DNA from: Acidobacteriota bacterium
GTDB lineage: Bacteria; Actinomycetota; Acidimicrobiia; Acidimicrobiales; Ilumatobacteraceae
Reading direction: 5' to 3'
Assembly: GCA_018970175.1 (NCBI GenBank)
Contig: JAGWWV010000004.1
Coordinates: forward strand, 1-64,000
Length of the DNA stretch: 64,000 nt
The notes under the pieces were generated by a model. The model was not told the DNA's origin. It was given only the letters and a program-made list of their open reading frames with translations, and did not search any database. This document shows positions 26,088 through 34,750 of the stretch, piece after piece (position 1 is the first letter of the stretch; each line of letters begins with the position of its first letter). The position numbers and the translations under genes were made by a program.

Positions 26088-27155
26088 GTGAACCCGACCG
26101 CCGGCATTGCACGGGTTGCGGCGCGACCCGAGCGTGTCGGCCTCGGGGTGATGTTCGCGCTCGCGATCGGGGCGGTCGCGCTCGGCGCAAAGTGGGTGAG
26201 TGGTCCGGCTTCGGCCGTCGTTGCCGTGTTCATGCTTGTTGCGGTCATCGGCCTCATCTGGGTGGCCCTCGTCGGTGGCCTGGAGACACGTCGAACATTG
26301 GCGCCGTACGGCCTGTTGAAGCCGGGAATCCTGTGGCTCAGCCTCTTTTTTCTCGCGCCACTGTGGTCGATGGTCGTCATGTCGCTGTCCAGCAAGGAGA
26401 GCCGGTTCGACTTCTTTCCGTCGTTTTCGTGGGAATGGGACAACTACAGGATCGCGCTGACCGACTTTCGGCCGCAGTTCCTGCGCAGCTTCGGTTATGC
26501 CGGCGTCGCCACTCTGTTGACGATCCTCATCGGGTTCCCGCTCGCGTACGTCATCGCCTTTCGAGGGGGCAAGTACCGCAACATCCTTCTCGGGCTCGTG
26601 GTCATCCCGTTCTTCACGTCGTATCTCATCAGGACGCTCGCATGGGGCAACATTCTCGCCGACGAGGGGCCCGTCGTGTCGATCATCGACAACCTCGGCC
26701 TGACCGGTGTGCTCGAATCACTGAACATCATGGACAACGGGAAACTGTTGAACACCCCGGCGGCCGTCATCGGCGGCCTCACGTACAACTTCCTGCCCTT
26801 CATGGTGTTGCCGATCTACGTGAGCTTGGAAAAGATCGACGCGCGGCTCGTCGACGCCGCGATGGATCTCTACTCCTCGGCGACGGCCGCCTTCCGCAAG
26901 ATCGTGGTGCCCCTCGCCCTGCCCGGAATCTTCGCCGGAAGTCTTCTCGTCTTCATCCCCGCTGCGGGCGACTTCGTGAACGCCCAGTTCCTTGGCAATC
27001 CGCAGACGACGATGATCGGCAATTCGATCCAAGACCAGTTCCTGCGTCAGTTGAACTATCCGGTCGCGTCGGCCATGTCGTTCGTCTTGATGTTCATCAT
27101 CACGATCGCCGTCCTGATCTACACCAAGTTCATGGGGACAGAGGATCTGGCGTGA
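26088..27155 (+). CDS. potB: Polyamine ABC transporter permease (N-terminally extended)
   Basis: 355 residues from the GTG at 26088, 19 bases after potD; the track start inside potD is rejected. After about residue 85 it is a normal PotB-type permease with the EAA-like loop DAAMDLYSSATAAFRKIVVPLALPGI. The first 80 residues carry two extra hydrophobic helices (GLGVMFALAIGAVALGA and SAVVAVFMLVAVIGLIWVALV) not typical of PotB, whose length is usually nearer 280-300. It forms the membrane channel with PotC. Confidence 0.9.
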   Translation: MNPTAGIARVAARPERVGLGVMFALAIGAVALGAKWVSGPASAVVAVFMLVAVIGLIWVALVGGLETRRTLAPYGLLKPGILWLSLFFLAPLWSMVVMSLSSKESRFDFFPSFSWEWDNYRIALTDFRPQFLRSFGYAGVATLLTILIGFPLAYVIAFRGGKYRNILLGLVVIPFFTSYLIRTLAWGNILADEGPVVSIIDNLGLTGVLESLNIMDNGKLLNTPAAVIGGLTYNFLPFMVLPIYVSLEKIDARLVDAAMDLYSSATAAFRKIVVPLALPGIFAGSLLVFIPAAGDFVNAQFLGNPQTTMIGNSIQDQFLRQLNYPVASAMSFVLMFIITIAVLIYTKFMGTEDLA

Positions 27156-27171
27156 GACAGATTCTCGATCG

Positions 27172-27999
27172 ATGGGGCCTCGCATGACGGCGTTTTCGCG
27201 GCGGCAGCGCTTTGGGCAACGGGTGATCAATGGAATCGCCGGACTCGGCCTGTTCTACATCTTCCTGCCGATCCTGGTGATCGTTCTCTTTTCGTTCAAC
27301 GCACCGAAGGGCAAGTTCAACATCAAGTGGCAGGGCTTCACGCTCGACAACTGGGCGAACCCCTTCGCGCAAGAGCAGTTGACCAGCGCGTTGTGGGTGA
27401 GCCTGCGTATCGCTCTCATCTCAACGTTCTGCGCGACGATCCTCGGCTCGTTGATTGCACTCGCGCTCAGCCGCTACAAGTTCAAGGGCAGCGGCGGCAT
27501 CAACCTCTTCCTCGTTCTGCCGTTGACCTCGCCTGAGATCGTGCTCGGTTCGTCACTCGCCACCCTGTTCATCAACCGCGGAGTCAGCTTCGGCTACGTC
27601 ACCGTCATCATCGCGCACATCATGTTTCAGATCTCCTTCGTAGCGGTCACCGTTCGTGCACGCATCCGCGGATTCGACTGGACCCTCGAACAGGCAGCGA
27701 TGGACCTCGGTGCAACCCCGTCGCGAGCGTTCTGGAAGATCACCTTTCCGCTGATCCTGCCCGGCATCCTCGCCGCCGCTTTGCTGTCGTTCGCCCTGTC
27801 GATCGACGACTTCATCATCACCTTCTTCAACGCGGGATCGCTCGTCACGTTCCCGCTGCAGATCTTCGGCGCCTCGCGCGTGGCGATTCCGCCGCAGATC
27901 AACGTTCTCGCCACGATGCTTCTGATCGCCAGCGTCAGCTTGATGGTGGCAGGAACCGTGCTCGGCAACCGCCGTCAGCGCAAGCTCGCCGGCAACTAG
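27172..27999 (+). CDS. potC: Polyamine ABC transporter permease
   Basis: 275 residues; MTAF at 27184 is an equally possible start four codons in, as neither start has a strong ribosome site. Six hydrophobic segments and the EAA loop EQAAMDLGATPSRAFWKITFPLILPGI, which contacts the ATPase, are visible; LSIDDFIITFF is a typical PotC segment. Sixteen bases follow the potB stop. It completes the importer. Confidence 0.94.
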   Translation: MGPRMTAFSRRQRFGQRVINGIAGLGLFYIFLPILVIVLFSFNAPKGKFNIKWQGFTLDNWANPFAQEQLTSALWVSLRIALISTFCATILGSLIALALSRYKFKGSGGINLFLVLPLTSPEIVLGSSLATLFINRGVSFGYVTVIIAHIMFQISFVAVTVRARIRGFDWTLEQAAMDLGATPSRAFWKITFPLILPGILAAALLSFALSIDDFIITFFNAGSLVTFPLQIFGASRVAIPPQINVLATMLLIASVSLMVAGTVLGNRRQRKLAGN

Positions 28000-28012
28000 A
28001 AAAAGAAACAGA

Positions 28013-28930
28013 ATGCCCCCATCTCCCGCCATATCCGTTGGTCCCGTGTCGGCCCCTTCGTGGGTCGCCGACGCCGTCGTCGCAGGAGGGGGAGAGATCG
28101 TCGACGTCGCGCGGGCAAAGGGTCTCGTGTGGGCGTCACCCACTGCAGCCCATGAACTGGGCGACGTGCTCGACGCGAACCCAAACATCGAATGGGTGCA
28201 GTTGCCCTGGGCCGGAGTCGAACGCTTCGTGCACCTCGTTGATGAGTCGCGCCTGTGGACCTGCGGTAAGGGTGTGTATGCCGAACCCGTCGCAGAACAC
28301 GCGCTCTCGCTGTTGCTCGCCGGCATGCGCAACGTCGCAGACTACGCACGACAACATGAATGGACCGGTCCCGTCGGCCGCAACCTTCTTGGCGCGAACG
28401 TCACCATCCTCGGCGGCGGCGGCATCACTACCTCGCTTGTGCGGCTGTTGAAGCCCTTCAATTGTCACATCACGGTCGTGCGCAACATGCCCGAATACTT
28501 TCCCGGCGCCGACACGGTGATGACGAGCGTGAACCTCGTCGACGCGCTCGTCGGCGCCGACGCGGTCATCGTTGCTCTGGCGCTCACGCCAGACACCGAC
28601 GGAATGCTGAGCAAGGGCGAGTTCGAACACATGGAACGCCACGCATGGTTGGTCAACGTGGGCCGCGGGCGCCACATCGTCACCGACGACCTCGTATGGG
28701 CGCTGCGCGAGGGTGTCATCGGTGGTGCCGCCCTCGACGTCACCGACCCCGAGCCACTTCCCGCCGGGCACCCGCTGTGGTCGATGCCGAACTGCATCAT
28801 CACGCCCCATGTCGGCAACACCCCGGAGATGGCGGTGCCGCTCCTCTCGGAGAGAATCAGCGAAAACGTGCGGCGCTACGCCGCGGGTGCCGAGCTCATT
28901 GGTGCGATTCATCCGGAACTCGGCTATTGA
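28013..28930 (+). CDS. D-isomer specific 2-hydroxyacid dehydrogenase family protein
   Basis: 305 residues. The family's catalytic triad context is present: NVGRGRHIV (Arg), DPEPLPAGHPLW (Glu) and TPHVGNT (His). The nucleotide-binding glycine motif reads TILGGGGITTSLVRLL rather than the usual GxGxxG. It starts 13 bases after potC and could be in the same transcript. It should reduce a 2-keto acid or oxidise a D-2-hydroxyacid with NAD(P); the substrate is unknown. Confidence 0.88.
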   Translation: MPPSPAISVGPVSAPSWVADAVVAGGGEIVDVARAKGLVWASPTAAHELGDVLDANPNIEWVQLPWAGVERFVHLVDESRLWTCGKGVYAEPVAEHALSLLLAGMRNVADYARQHEWTGPVGRNLLGANVTILGGGGITTSLVRLLKPFNCHITVVRNMPEYFPGADTVMTSVNLVDALVGADAVIVALALTPDTDGMLSKGEFEHMERHAWLVNVGRGRHIVTDDLVWALREGVIGGAALDVTDPEPLPAGHPLWSMPNCIITPHVGNTPEMAVPLLSERISENVRRYAAGAELIGAIHPELGY

Positions 28931-28937
28931 TGATCGG

Positions 28938-29522
28938 GTGAATCGGCCCCGCGACCACTACGACGTCCTTGGGGTTCCACGTTCAGCGAGCGCAAAGGCA
29001 ATCAAGACCGCCTACCGACGCCGCATGCGCGAGTTGCATCCCGACACCGCGACGCGCGCAGTCGACACCGAACAAATCGCGGCGGTTTCCCGTGCATGGT
29101 CGGTTCTGTCGGACCCGAAGAAGCGCAGTGCCTACGACGCCGATCACGACGTCCCGGAACCCGTTGTGCGACCCACGCCGCCACCTCGTTTCGACGTTGC
29201 GCCTGCTCGCTTTCCGTGGCGGTTCGTGCTCACACTCATCGGAATCGGTAGCGCCGCCATCCTGCTTGTCGCCGCATTCACGAAGCCCAGCGAACCCGGT
29301 GGTCCCGACAACCTTCTTCAGTCCGGATCGTGCGTGGCGATCGCACCCGCCGGCACCGTGAGCGAAGTCCGTTGCGACGGCCCGCACGACGCGGTCGTGC
29401 GCAGCCTCATCGCATTCGACGCCGCCTGCCCCTCGGATACCGAACCTTTCCTCGATCGCCAGGGGATGGGCCGCGCCTGCGTCGTGCGTTCGGTGTCATC
29501 CCCGGTCGTAACGCAGGGCTGA
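28938..29522 (+). CDS. Membrane-anchored J-domain protein with extracytoplasmic Cys-rich domain
   Basis: 194 residues from the GTG at 28938, seven bases after the preceding stop. Residues 7-70 are a J domain (HYDVLGVPRSAS, HPD at 34-36, VLSDPKKRSAYD). A Pro-rich linker leads to one transmembrane helix (about 96-115), and then about 75 residues with four Cys (GSCVAI, VRCDGPHDAVV, AACPS, RACVV). The CDGPHDAVV pattern resembles the LppU/septum-formation type domains of Actinobacteria (by eye). It would recruit DnaK at the inner membrane face. Confidence 0.82.
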   Translation: MNRPRDHYDVLGVPRSASAKAIKTAYRRRMRELHPDTATRAVDTEQIAAVSRAWSVLSDPKKRSAYDADHDVPEPVVRPTPPPRFDVAPARFPWRFVLTLIGIGSAAILLVAAFTKPSEPGGPDNLLQSGSCVAIAPAGTVSEVRCDGPHDAVVRSLIAFDAACPSDTEPFLDRQGMGRACVVRSVSSPVVTQG

Positions 29523-29551
29523 ACCGCTAGCCTTCGGGCTTCACCCGCAAG

Positions 29552-29627
29552 GGGCGATTAGCTCAGTTGGCAGAGCGCCACGTTCACACCGTGGAGGTCA
29601 TCGGTTCGAGCCCGGTATCGCCCACCA
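29552..29627 (+). tRNA. tRNA-Val (CAC)
   Basis: Complete cloverleaf: acceptor GGGCGAT/ATCGCCC, D stem GCTC/GAGC, anticodon stem CCACG/CGTGG with loop TTCACAC (anticodon CAC), T arm ATCGG-TTCGAGC-CCGGT, discriminator A and an encoded CCA. Confidence 0.97.
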
Positions 29628-29668
29628 GCGCAGGATCGCCCGTGGTGAGGGCGTGCCCAACTAATTTC

Positions 29669-30175
29669 ATGGTCGTGCCACGACTGTGCGAGCGTCCCGG
29701 ATGTTCCGCGTCGGCCACCGTGACGTACGGATTCGACACCGCCGATTTGCTGGTGTGGCTGAGCCCCTTTGAGCCCGAAGAGAAGGCGCGCCCGTACGGG
29801 TCGGGGATCTTGTGTCGCCGGCACGCCGACGCGTTGGTGGTTCCACGTGGATGGCACGTCGACGACAGGCGTGAAGTGGTACCGCGGCTGTTCATGGCAC
29901 CGCCGGTTGAAGAGTCGGTGGTGAGCGCTGCGGTGCCGAGGAAGGTGCGCAGTATTCGTGAGAAGCGGTCGCCTGCGGCAGACCTGTTCGAAACGGCTGC
30001 CGTTGCAGAGACCGCCCCCGAGCCACTGTTGGATGAGACGCAGGCAATGCCGTGGTCGCCCAAGTTGATCGAAGAGATGGGCGATGAACCGACCTCGTCG
30101 GGGGTCGACGATCGCGCGCAGGGTGGATTGTTGGCGCGGGCGTTCGGCAACAAAGACCGTCGCGAACGGAACTGA
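29669..30175 (+). CDS. DUF3499 family protein
   Basis: 168 residues from MVVPRLCERPGCSASATVTYGFD (ATG at 29669); the track start lies inside the tRNA. CERPGC with the later LCRRHADALVVPRGWHV fits the actinobacterial DUF3499 family, a small Cys/His protein probably binding zinc (CxxxxC plus CxxH). The C-terminal half is low-complexity and variable. Function unknown. Followed after five bases by the SRPBCC gene. Confidence 0.82.
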   Translation: MVVPRLCERPGCSASATVTYGFDTADLLVWLSPFEPEEKARPYGSGILCRRHADALVVPRGWHVDDRREVVPRLFMAPPVEESVVSAAVPRKVRSIREKRSPAADLFETAAVAETAPEPLLDETQAMPWSPKLIEEMGDEPTSSGVDDRAQGGLLARAFGNKDRRERN

Positions 30176-30180
30176 CGCCG

Positions 30181-30612
30181 ATGCGGACCGAAGCAACGTT
30201 GGAAGCGCCCACCTCGTTGACGCGTCTGCGTCCGTACGTCGTCGACCTTGGCGAGTACCCGAAGTGGATGCCGCTCGTTCATCGTGCAACGGTCGCAGGC
30301 CCGGGCGCGTGGGACGTGGAGCTGCGCGCCAAGGTGGGGCCGTTTGCGCGTTCGAAGCGTTTGCGCATGGAGCGCACCACCGATTCACTGCAGTTGGTGG
30401 TGTTCGAGCGTCGGGAACACGATGGTCGAGATCACGCCCCGTGGCGAATGACCTGCACGATGGTGGAAAAGGGCGAGTCGGTGGTGATGCGTGTCGAGCT
30501 GTACTACGGCGGCACGTTGTGGACGGGTGGAATTCTCGAACGTGTGTTGGCCGATCACATCGAACGCGGTCGCGAGAACTTGCGCGCGTTGGTCAGTCCG
30601 GGCGGGCGCTGA
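30181..30612 (+). CDS. SRPBCC (START-like) family protein
   Basis: 143 residues. MRTEATLEAPTSLTRLRPYVVDLGEYPKWMP is the usual beginning of polyketide cyclase/dehydrase-type SRPBCC folds, and the C-terminal helix LERVLADHIERGRENLRAL closes the hydrophobic pocket. It presumably binds a small hydrophobic ligand. Last 20 bases overlap the convergent ABC ATPase gene. Confidence 0.78.
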   Translation: MRTEATLEAPTSLTRLRPYVVDLGEYPKWMPLVHRATVAGPGAWDVELRAKVGPFARSKRLRMERTTDSLQLVVFERREHDGRDHAPWRMTCTMVEKGESVVMRVELYYGGTLWTGGILERVLADHIERGRENLRALVSPGGR

Positions 30613-31378
30613 AGCGACCGTCGTCGCGCCGCTCGACGCGGAGCGGAAAATCGAAGACGCTCGACAGCAGGTCGCCGGTGAGGGTTTGTGCGATCGGTCC
30701 GTTTGCAAGGACCTTTCCGCCCTTCAGGGCGAGCAGGTGGGTTGCCTTGGTGGGAATCTCGTCGACGTGATGGGTGACGATCGCGCTGGCGAGCGTGGGG
30801 TCGGATGCAATGGTGTCGTCGATGGCGCGCACGAGCTGCTCGCGACCGCCGAGGTCGAGTCGTCCGCTGGGTTCGTCGAGCAGGACAACGGCGGGGTCGT
30901 TCATGCGTGTCCGGGCCAGGAACACCCGTTGCTGCTCGCCCGAGGAGAGAGTCGAGATTTCGCGGTCGGCAAGGTGGCCGACGCTCAACTGTTCCAGGCA
31001 GGTGACCGCACGCCGGCGGTCGGTTTCGTCGTAGGAGTGCCACCACGTTTCGAGAGCCGCATGTTTGGCCGTCATCACGACTTCGAAGGCGCGCAGTTGC
31101 GGGCGTAGTTCGGTGGCGAAGGCCGCCGACATGTAGGCGACGCGGCGTCGGAGTGTGCGGACGTCAGTGCTGCCGAGGCGTTCACCTGTGACGACAACTT
31201 CGCCCGCGCTCGGGTGCAGGTACAGCGCGGCGATGCGCATGAGCGAGGTTTTTCCCGATCCGTTGGCGCCGAGGATGATCCAGTGTTCGCCCGGGCGTGC
31301 CGTCCAATCGACGTTGTCGAGGATGGTGGTGGTGTCGCGGTTCAGCGAGACGTTGCGAAGTTCGAGGGCAGCCACCAC
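30593..31378 (-). CDS. ABC transporter ATP-binding protein (stand-alone)
   Basis: 261 residues, single nucleotide-binding domain: GANGSGKTSLMR Walker A, LSSGEQQRVFLARTR signature, VVLLDEPSGRLD Walker B, IVTHHVDEIP H-loop. The signature is LSSGE rather than LSGGQ. No permease gene is adjacent, so the partner is unknown; it may work with a membrane protein elsewhere or as a non-transport ATPase. It resembles YlmA/ModF-like ATPases (by eye). Confidence 0.87.
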   Translation of the reverse strand: MVAALELRNVSLNRDTTTILDNVDWTARPGEHWIILGANGSGKTSLMRIAALYLHPSAGEVVVTGERLGSTDVRTLRRRVAYMSAAFATELRPQLRAFEVVMTAKHAALETWWHSYDETDRRRAVTCLEQLSVGHLADREISTLSSGEQQRVFLARTRMNDPAVVLLDEPSGRLDLGGREQLVRAIDDTIASDPTLASAIVTHHVDEIPTKATHLLALKGGKVLANGPIAQTLTGDLLSSVFDFPLRVERRDDGRFSARPD

Positions 31379-31402
31379 CGGGGTGAAGGGTAACGTTCTG
31401 CC

Positions 31403-32383
31403 GTGCCGGAATCAGCCGAGAACCCGCTGCGCGAAGTCCTGGGCGACGTCATGCATGCGGCGGGTGTCGCGGGTGGAATCGACACGCTCGAGCGGTTGAC
31501 GGGCGGAGCATCGCGCGAGACATGGCGCTTCGCAGTTGGTGGTGAAGCCTTCGTCTTGCAGCGGCAACGTCCCGGAACGCCGCGCGACATGCATGTCGAG
31601 GTTGCCGTTCTCGAAGCGGCGCATGCGACGGGCGTTCCCGTTGCCGAAGTGGTGACGAGTTCCCGCGGCATGGCGACGAATCCGTTGGGCGAGCCGTTCA
31701 TGGTGATGCGGGCCGTCGAGGGCGAGACGATTGCCCGCAAGATTCTGCGTGACGACACGTTCGGTTCGGCCCGTCCGCTCATTGCAGGGCAGATCGGTCG
31801 GGCGATGGCGCAGATCCACCGCATCGATCACGCGGCGATCGAGGGTCTCGAGGGCGAAGACCAGGTGGCGCGTTACGTGCAGTTGATGGACGAATCGGGT
31901 CAGGCGCACCCCGCGTTCGAGATCGCGTTCCGTTGGCTCGAAGCGAACCGTCCAGCGCCTCGTGACTGGTGCCTGGTGCACGGTGACTTCCGTTTGGGCA
32001 ACGTCATCGTGGGTGACGACGGTTTACGGGCGGTACTCGACTGGGAGCTGGCCCACATCGGCAACCCCGCGGAAGACCTGGGATGGGTTTGCGTGCGGGC
32101 GTGGCGTTTCGGCGGCGGCAAACCCGTCGCCGGTGTCGGCGACTACGCCGAGTTGTTGGATGCCTACGAAGCCGAATCGGGCGCGCGCATCGACGAGCGC
32201 GAGCTGCGGTGGTGGGAGCTGCTCGGCACCGTGAAGTGGGGCCTCATGTGCATTTCTCAGTCGGCGTACCACCTGAACGGCGTGGTGCGCAGTCACGAAC
32301 TCGCGGCGATCGGGCGGCGGGTGTGCGAAAACGAATACGACACGTTGATGATGATTCGCGAACTGACGGGCGGTGCGAAGTGA
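31403..32383 (+). CDS. Phosphotransferase (APH/ACAD10-like) family protein
   Basis: 326 residues with GTG start. Kinase-like fold: LTGGASRETWRFAVGGEAFVLQRQRPG ATP site, catalytic LVHGDFRLGNVIV and metal-binding AVLDWELAHIGNPAEDLGW. This is the APH subfamily often placed beside acyl-CoA dehydrogenase genes. Divergent from the ABC ATPase gene across 24 bases. Its stop overlaps the DUF6285 gene start (GTGA), a pairing that recurs in Actinobacteria and Proteobacteria. Confidence 0.88.
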   Translation: MPESAENPLREVLGDVMHAAGVAGGIDTLERLTGGASRETWRFAVGGEAFVLQRQRPGTPRDMHVEVAVLEAAHATGVPVAEVVTSSRGMATNPLGEPFMVMRAVEGETIARKILRDDTFGSARPLIAGQIGRAMAQIHRIDHAAIEGLEGEDQVARYVQLMDESGQAHPAFEIAFRWLEANRPAPRDWCLVHGDFRLGNVIVGDDGLRAVLDWELAHIGNPAEDLGWVCVRAWRFGGGKPVAGVGDYAELLDAYEAESGARIDERELRWWELLGTVKWGLMCISQSAYHLNGVVRSHELAAIGRRVCENEYDTLMMIRELTGGAK

Positions 32384-32733
32384 GCGCACCCCACGATCGA
32401 CCCACCGCGGCGCAACTGGCCGAGGCCGTTCGGGAGTGGCTGGAGAATCACGTCATGCCGAACGTCTCGGGGGCGTTGCAGTTCCACACTCGCGTCGCGG
32501 TGAACGTGTTGGCGATGGTCGAGCGCGAAATCGAACTCGGTCCCGAACAGGCGCAACGCCATGCGGCGGGGCTCGGCAATCTCGGCTGTGCCGACGATGC
32601 GGACCTCGCACGTCGCATTCGTGCGGGGGAACTCGACGATGACGACGGTCGGATTCGGGCGGATGTCGAAGCGTTCGTCTTCGAATCCGTGGTCGACAAG
32701 TTGCGTGTCGCGAACCCGAAGTACCTGCGCTAG
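32380..32733 (+). CDS. DUF6285-like small protein
   Basis: 117 residues from the GTG at 32380 (MSAPHDRPTAAQLAEAVREWLENHVMP). Mostly helical, with LQFHTRVAVNVLAMVEREIELGPEQ in the middle, matching the DUF6285 pattern. Four-base overlap with the phosphotransferase suggests the products act together. Function unknown. The 3' end overlaps rlmN by four bases. Confidence 0.75.
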   Translation: MSAPHDRPTAAQLAEAVREWLENHVMPNVSGALQFHTRVAVNVLAMVEREIELGPEQAQRHAAGLGNLGCADDADLARRIRAGELDDDDGRIRADVEAFVFESVVDKLRVANPKYLR

Positions 32734-33788
32734 TTGTCGTTGCGGCCGAAACGCACCGGCGTGATGGTCTGCCCCGCGGCCAATTGTCCGCAGGCCGCAT
32801 CGATGTCGGTTCCGCGGTTGCGCCGCACGGTTGCATTCACGCCGAGGCCGACGAGGATGTCGGCGAATTCACGCACGCGCTGGGGCGACGAGCCGCGCGT
32901 CGGCCAACCCGGCGTGGGGTTCAGGGGGATCAGGTTCACGTGCGCGCTCGGACGCAGGCGTTTGCACAGACGCGCAAGTTCGTTGGCGTCGCGCTGTGTG
33001 TCATTGACACGGTCGATGAGCGCCCATTCGAAACTGACGCGACGGCGACGTTCGTTGAGATAGTCGTTGCACGCCGACACGAGGTCGTCGATGGGGTAGC
33101 GCTTGTTGATGGGAACCAGCTCGTTGCGTAGTTCGTCGCGAGCGGCGTGGAGCGACACGGCAAGGTTGACGGGCAGGGGCCATGCGGCAAGTTGGCGGAT
33201 GCCGGGGATGATGCCGACGGTGCTGACGGTGAGGTGCCGCGCGGAGATGCCGATGTCGTCGTGAATACGTTCGACTGCTGCGCGGGTGGCGGCCTCGTTG
33301 GCGAGCGGTTCACCCATCCCCATGAACACGATGTTCGAGACCCGTCGTCCCATGGTCTGCGCGCGCCGTGCGGCTTTGACGACTTGTTCGACGATCTCGC
33401 CCGCAGTGAGGTGGCGATTGAATCCCGCTTGGCCGGTTGCGCAAAAACCACAGGCCATCGCACAGCCCGCCTGCGTGCTGACGCACACCGTGGCGCGGTC
33501 GGGATACAGCATCAGCACGGTCTCGATGGGGTGGCCGCCGTCGCGCAGATGCCAGAGGAACTTCACCGTGTCACCGGTCTCGTCGGTGCTCTCGGTTTTC
33601 CAGACGAGCGACTCGGGAAGCACGTTCGCGAGTTCGTCGCGCAACGCCGCGGGAAGGCTGGTGATGTCGGTCGGTGCGCGAAACTGTTGGTAGAGGGCCT
33701 CCCACACCTGCTTGACGCGGTAAGCGGGTTGGTTGGGCATTGCCGCGGCGATGTCGTCGCGCGATGCGTCGTAGAGACCGATCGTCAT
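32730..33788 (-). CDS. rlmN: 23S rRNA (adenine(2503)-C(2))-methyltransferase
   Basis: 352 residues. Radical-SAM methyltransferase that methylates A2503 in 23S rRNA (and A37 in some tRNAs). CVSTQAGCAMACGFCATG carries the CxxxCxxC cluster motif, NIVFMGMGEPLAN is the SAM-binding block, and the C-terminal GTDIDAACGQL holds a conserved catalytic Cys. Length normal. Followed after four bases by mshD upstream on the same strand. Confidence 0.95.
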   Translation of the reverse strand: MTIGLYDASRDDIAAAMPNQPAYRVKQVWEALYQQFRAPTDITSLPAALRDELANVLPESLVWKTESTDETGDTVKFLWHLRDGGHPIETVLMLYPDRATVCVSTQAGCAMACGFCATGQAGFNRHLTAGEIVEQVVKAARRAQTMGRRVSNIVFMGMGEPLANEAATRAAVERIHDDIGISARHLTVSTVGIIPGIRQLAAWPLPVNLAVSLHAARDELRNELVPINKRYPIDDLVSACNDYLNERRRRVSFEWALIDRVNDTQRDANELARLCKRLRPSAHVNLIPLNPTPGWPTRGSSPQRVREFADILVGLGVNATVRRNRGTDIDAACGQLAAGQTITPVRFGRNDN

Positions 33789-33792
33789 GGGG

Positions 33793-34701
33793 TCAGTGGA
33801 TGTCGCCCACGAACGCGCGCTCGCGGTGGGCCGGCGTGAAGCCGAGTTTGCGGTACATGTTGACGGCGGAGTCGTTGCCCGTGTCGACGTAGAGCATGGC
33901 CGTGGTTGCGCCGTGCGCGGCGAGCCAGTTCAACCCGGCAACGGTGAGCCTGGTCCCGAGGCCGTGTCCCGCGACGTCGGGATTCGCGGCGATGACATAG
34001 ATCTCGCCGACGGCGTCGGGGTGCATCTTCGTCCAGCAAAAGCCCGTGATACGCCCGTCGGACTCCGCGATGCGGAAACCTTCGGCGTTGAACCACGGCT
34101 CTCGTGTTCGCGCGGTGAGAGTGTCGATGTCCCAGTCACCTTGTTCGGCGTGTTTGGCGAAGGCCCGGTTGTTCACATCGAGCCATGCAGTGGCGTCGCG
34201 CTTGAAGTCGAACCCCCGGGTGAAGCCGGGCTCCGCGCGCGACGCAAGCTCGGCGTCGAGGGGCAGGGGGCGACGCATCTGGTACAGCTCGCGGCCCGGG
34301 TGGAGGCCGATCTTTTCGGCAAGCTCGAAGTAGATGGACGATGGTTCGAAGACCCACCAATGAACGTGACCGCCACCTTCGGAGCGCACGATGTCGAGTG
34401 TCGCGTCGAGCATGTCGGGGCCGATCGCTGCCATGTCGTAGCGGTGGTGCGGATGCACGACCAGGTCGATGCTCCAGCTGTCGTTGCCGCGTGACACCTG
34501 GGCGTAGGCCACGGGGTGATCGTGGTCGTCTTCCCACCCGATGATGGCGGCGAAGCCCAGCCGGCCACCCTGGCGAAGGTCGAGCCACAGGTGGTCGGAC
34601 AGTGCGCGCTGGCCGTCGGCGCGCTCGGCGGCTTCGAGAAGGCCGTTCACGACCTCGAAACCTTGCGCGTCGATGTTCCGGCGGATCTCGAGTCGCAGCA
34701 C
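33793..34701 (-). CDS. mshD: Mycothiol synthase (GNAT acetyltransferase)
   Basis: 302 residues from the GTG at 34701; the track start at 34752 coincides with the divergent nth start, so the shorter form is preferred though not proven. Two tandem GNAT folds, the second with PDVAGHGLGTRLTVAGLNWLAAHG acetyl-CoA motif, then MLYVDTGNDSAVNMYRKLGF. GFCWTKMHPDAVGEIYVI is the typical MshD segment. It acetylates Cys-GlcN-Ins in the last step of mycothiol synthesis, a hallmark of Actinomycetota. Confidence 0.93.
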   Translation of the reverse strand: MLRLEIRRNIDAQGFEVVNGLLEAAERADGQRALSDHLWLDLRQGGRLGFAAIIGWEDDHDHPVAYAQVSRGNDSWSIDLVVHPHHRYDMAAIGPDMLDATLDIVRSEGGGHVHWWVFEPSSIYFELAEKIGLHPGRELYQMRRPLPLDAELASRAEPGFTRGFDFKRDATAWLDVNNRAFAKHAEQGDWDIDTLTARTREPWFNAEGFRIAESDGRITGFCWTKMHPDAVGEIYVIAANPDVAGHGLGTRLTVAGLNWLAAHGATTAMLYVDTGNDSAVNMYRKLGFTPAHRERAFVGDIH

Positions 34702-34750
34702 GTCGTCAGGGTACCGCCGATCGGACCGGTGCTGGGTAGTGTCGCCGCAC

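Noticed and set aside
29567-29668. Longer DUF3499 start within tRNA-Val
   Set aside because: It lies inside a complete tRNA cloverleaf; family similarity begins at MVVPRLCERPGC.
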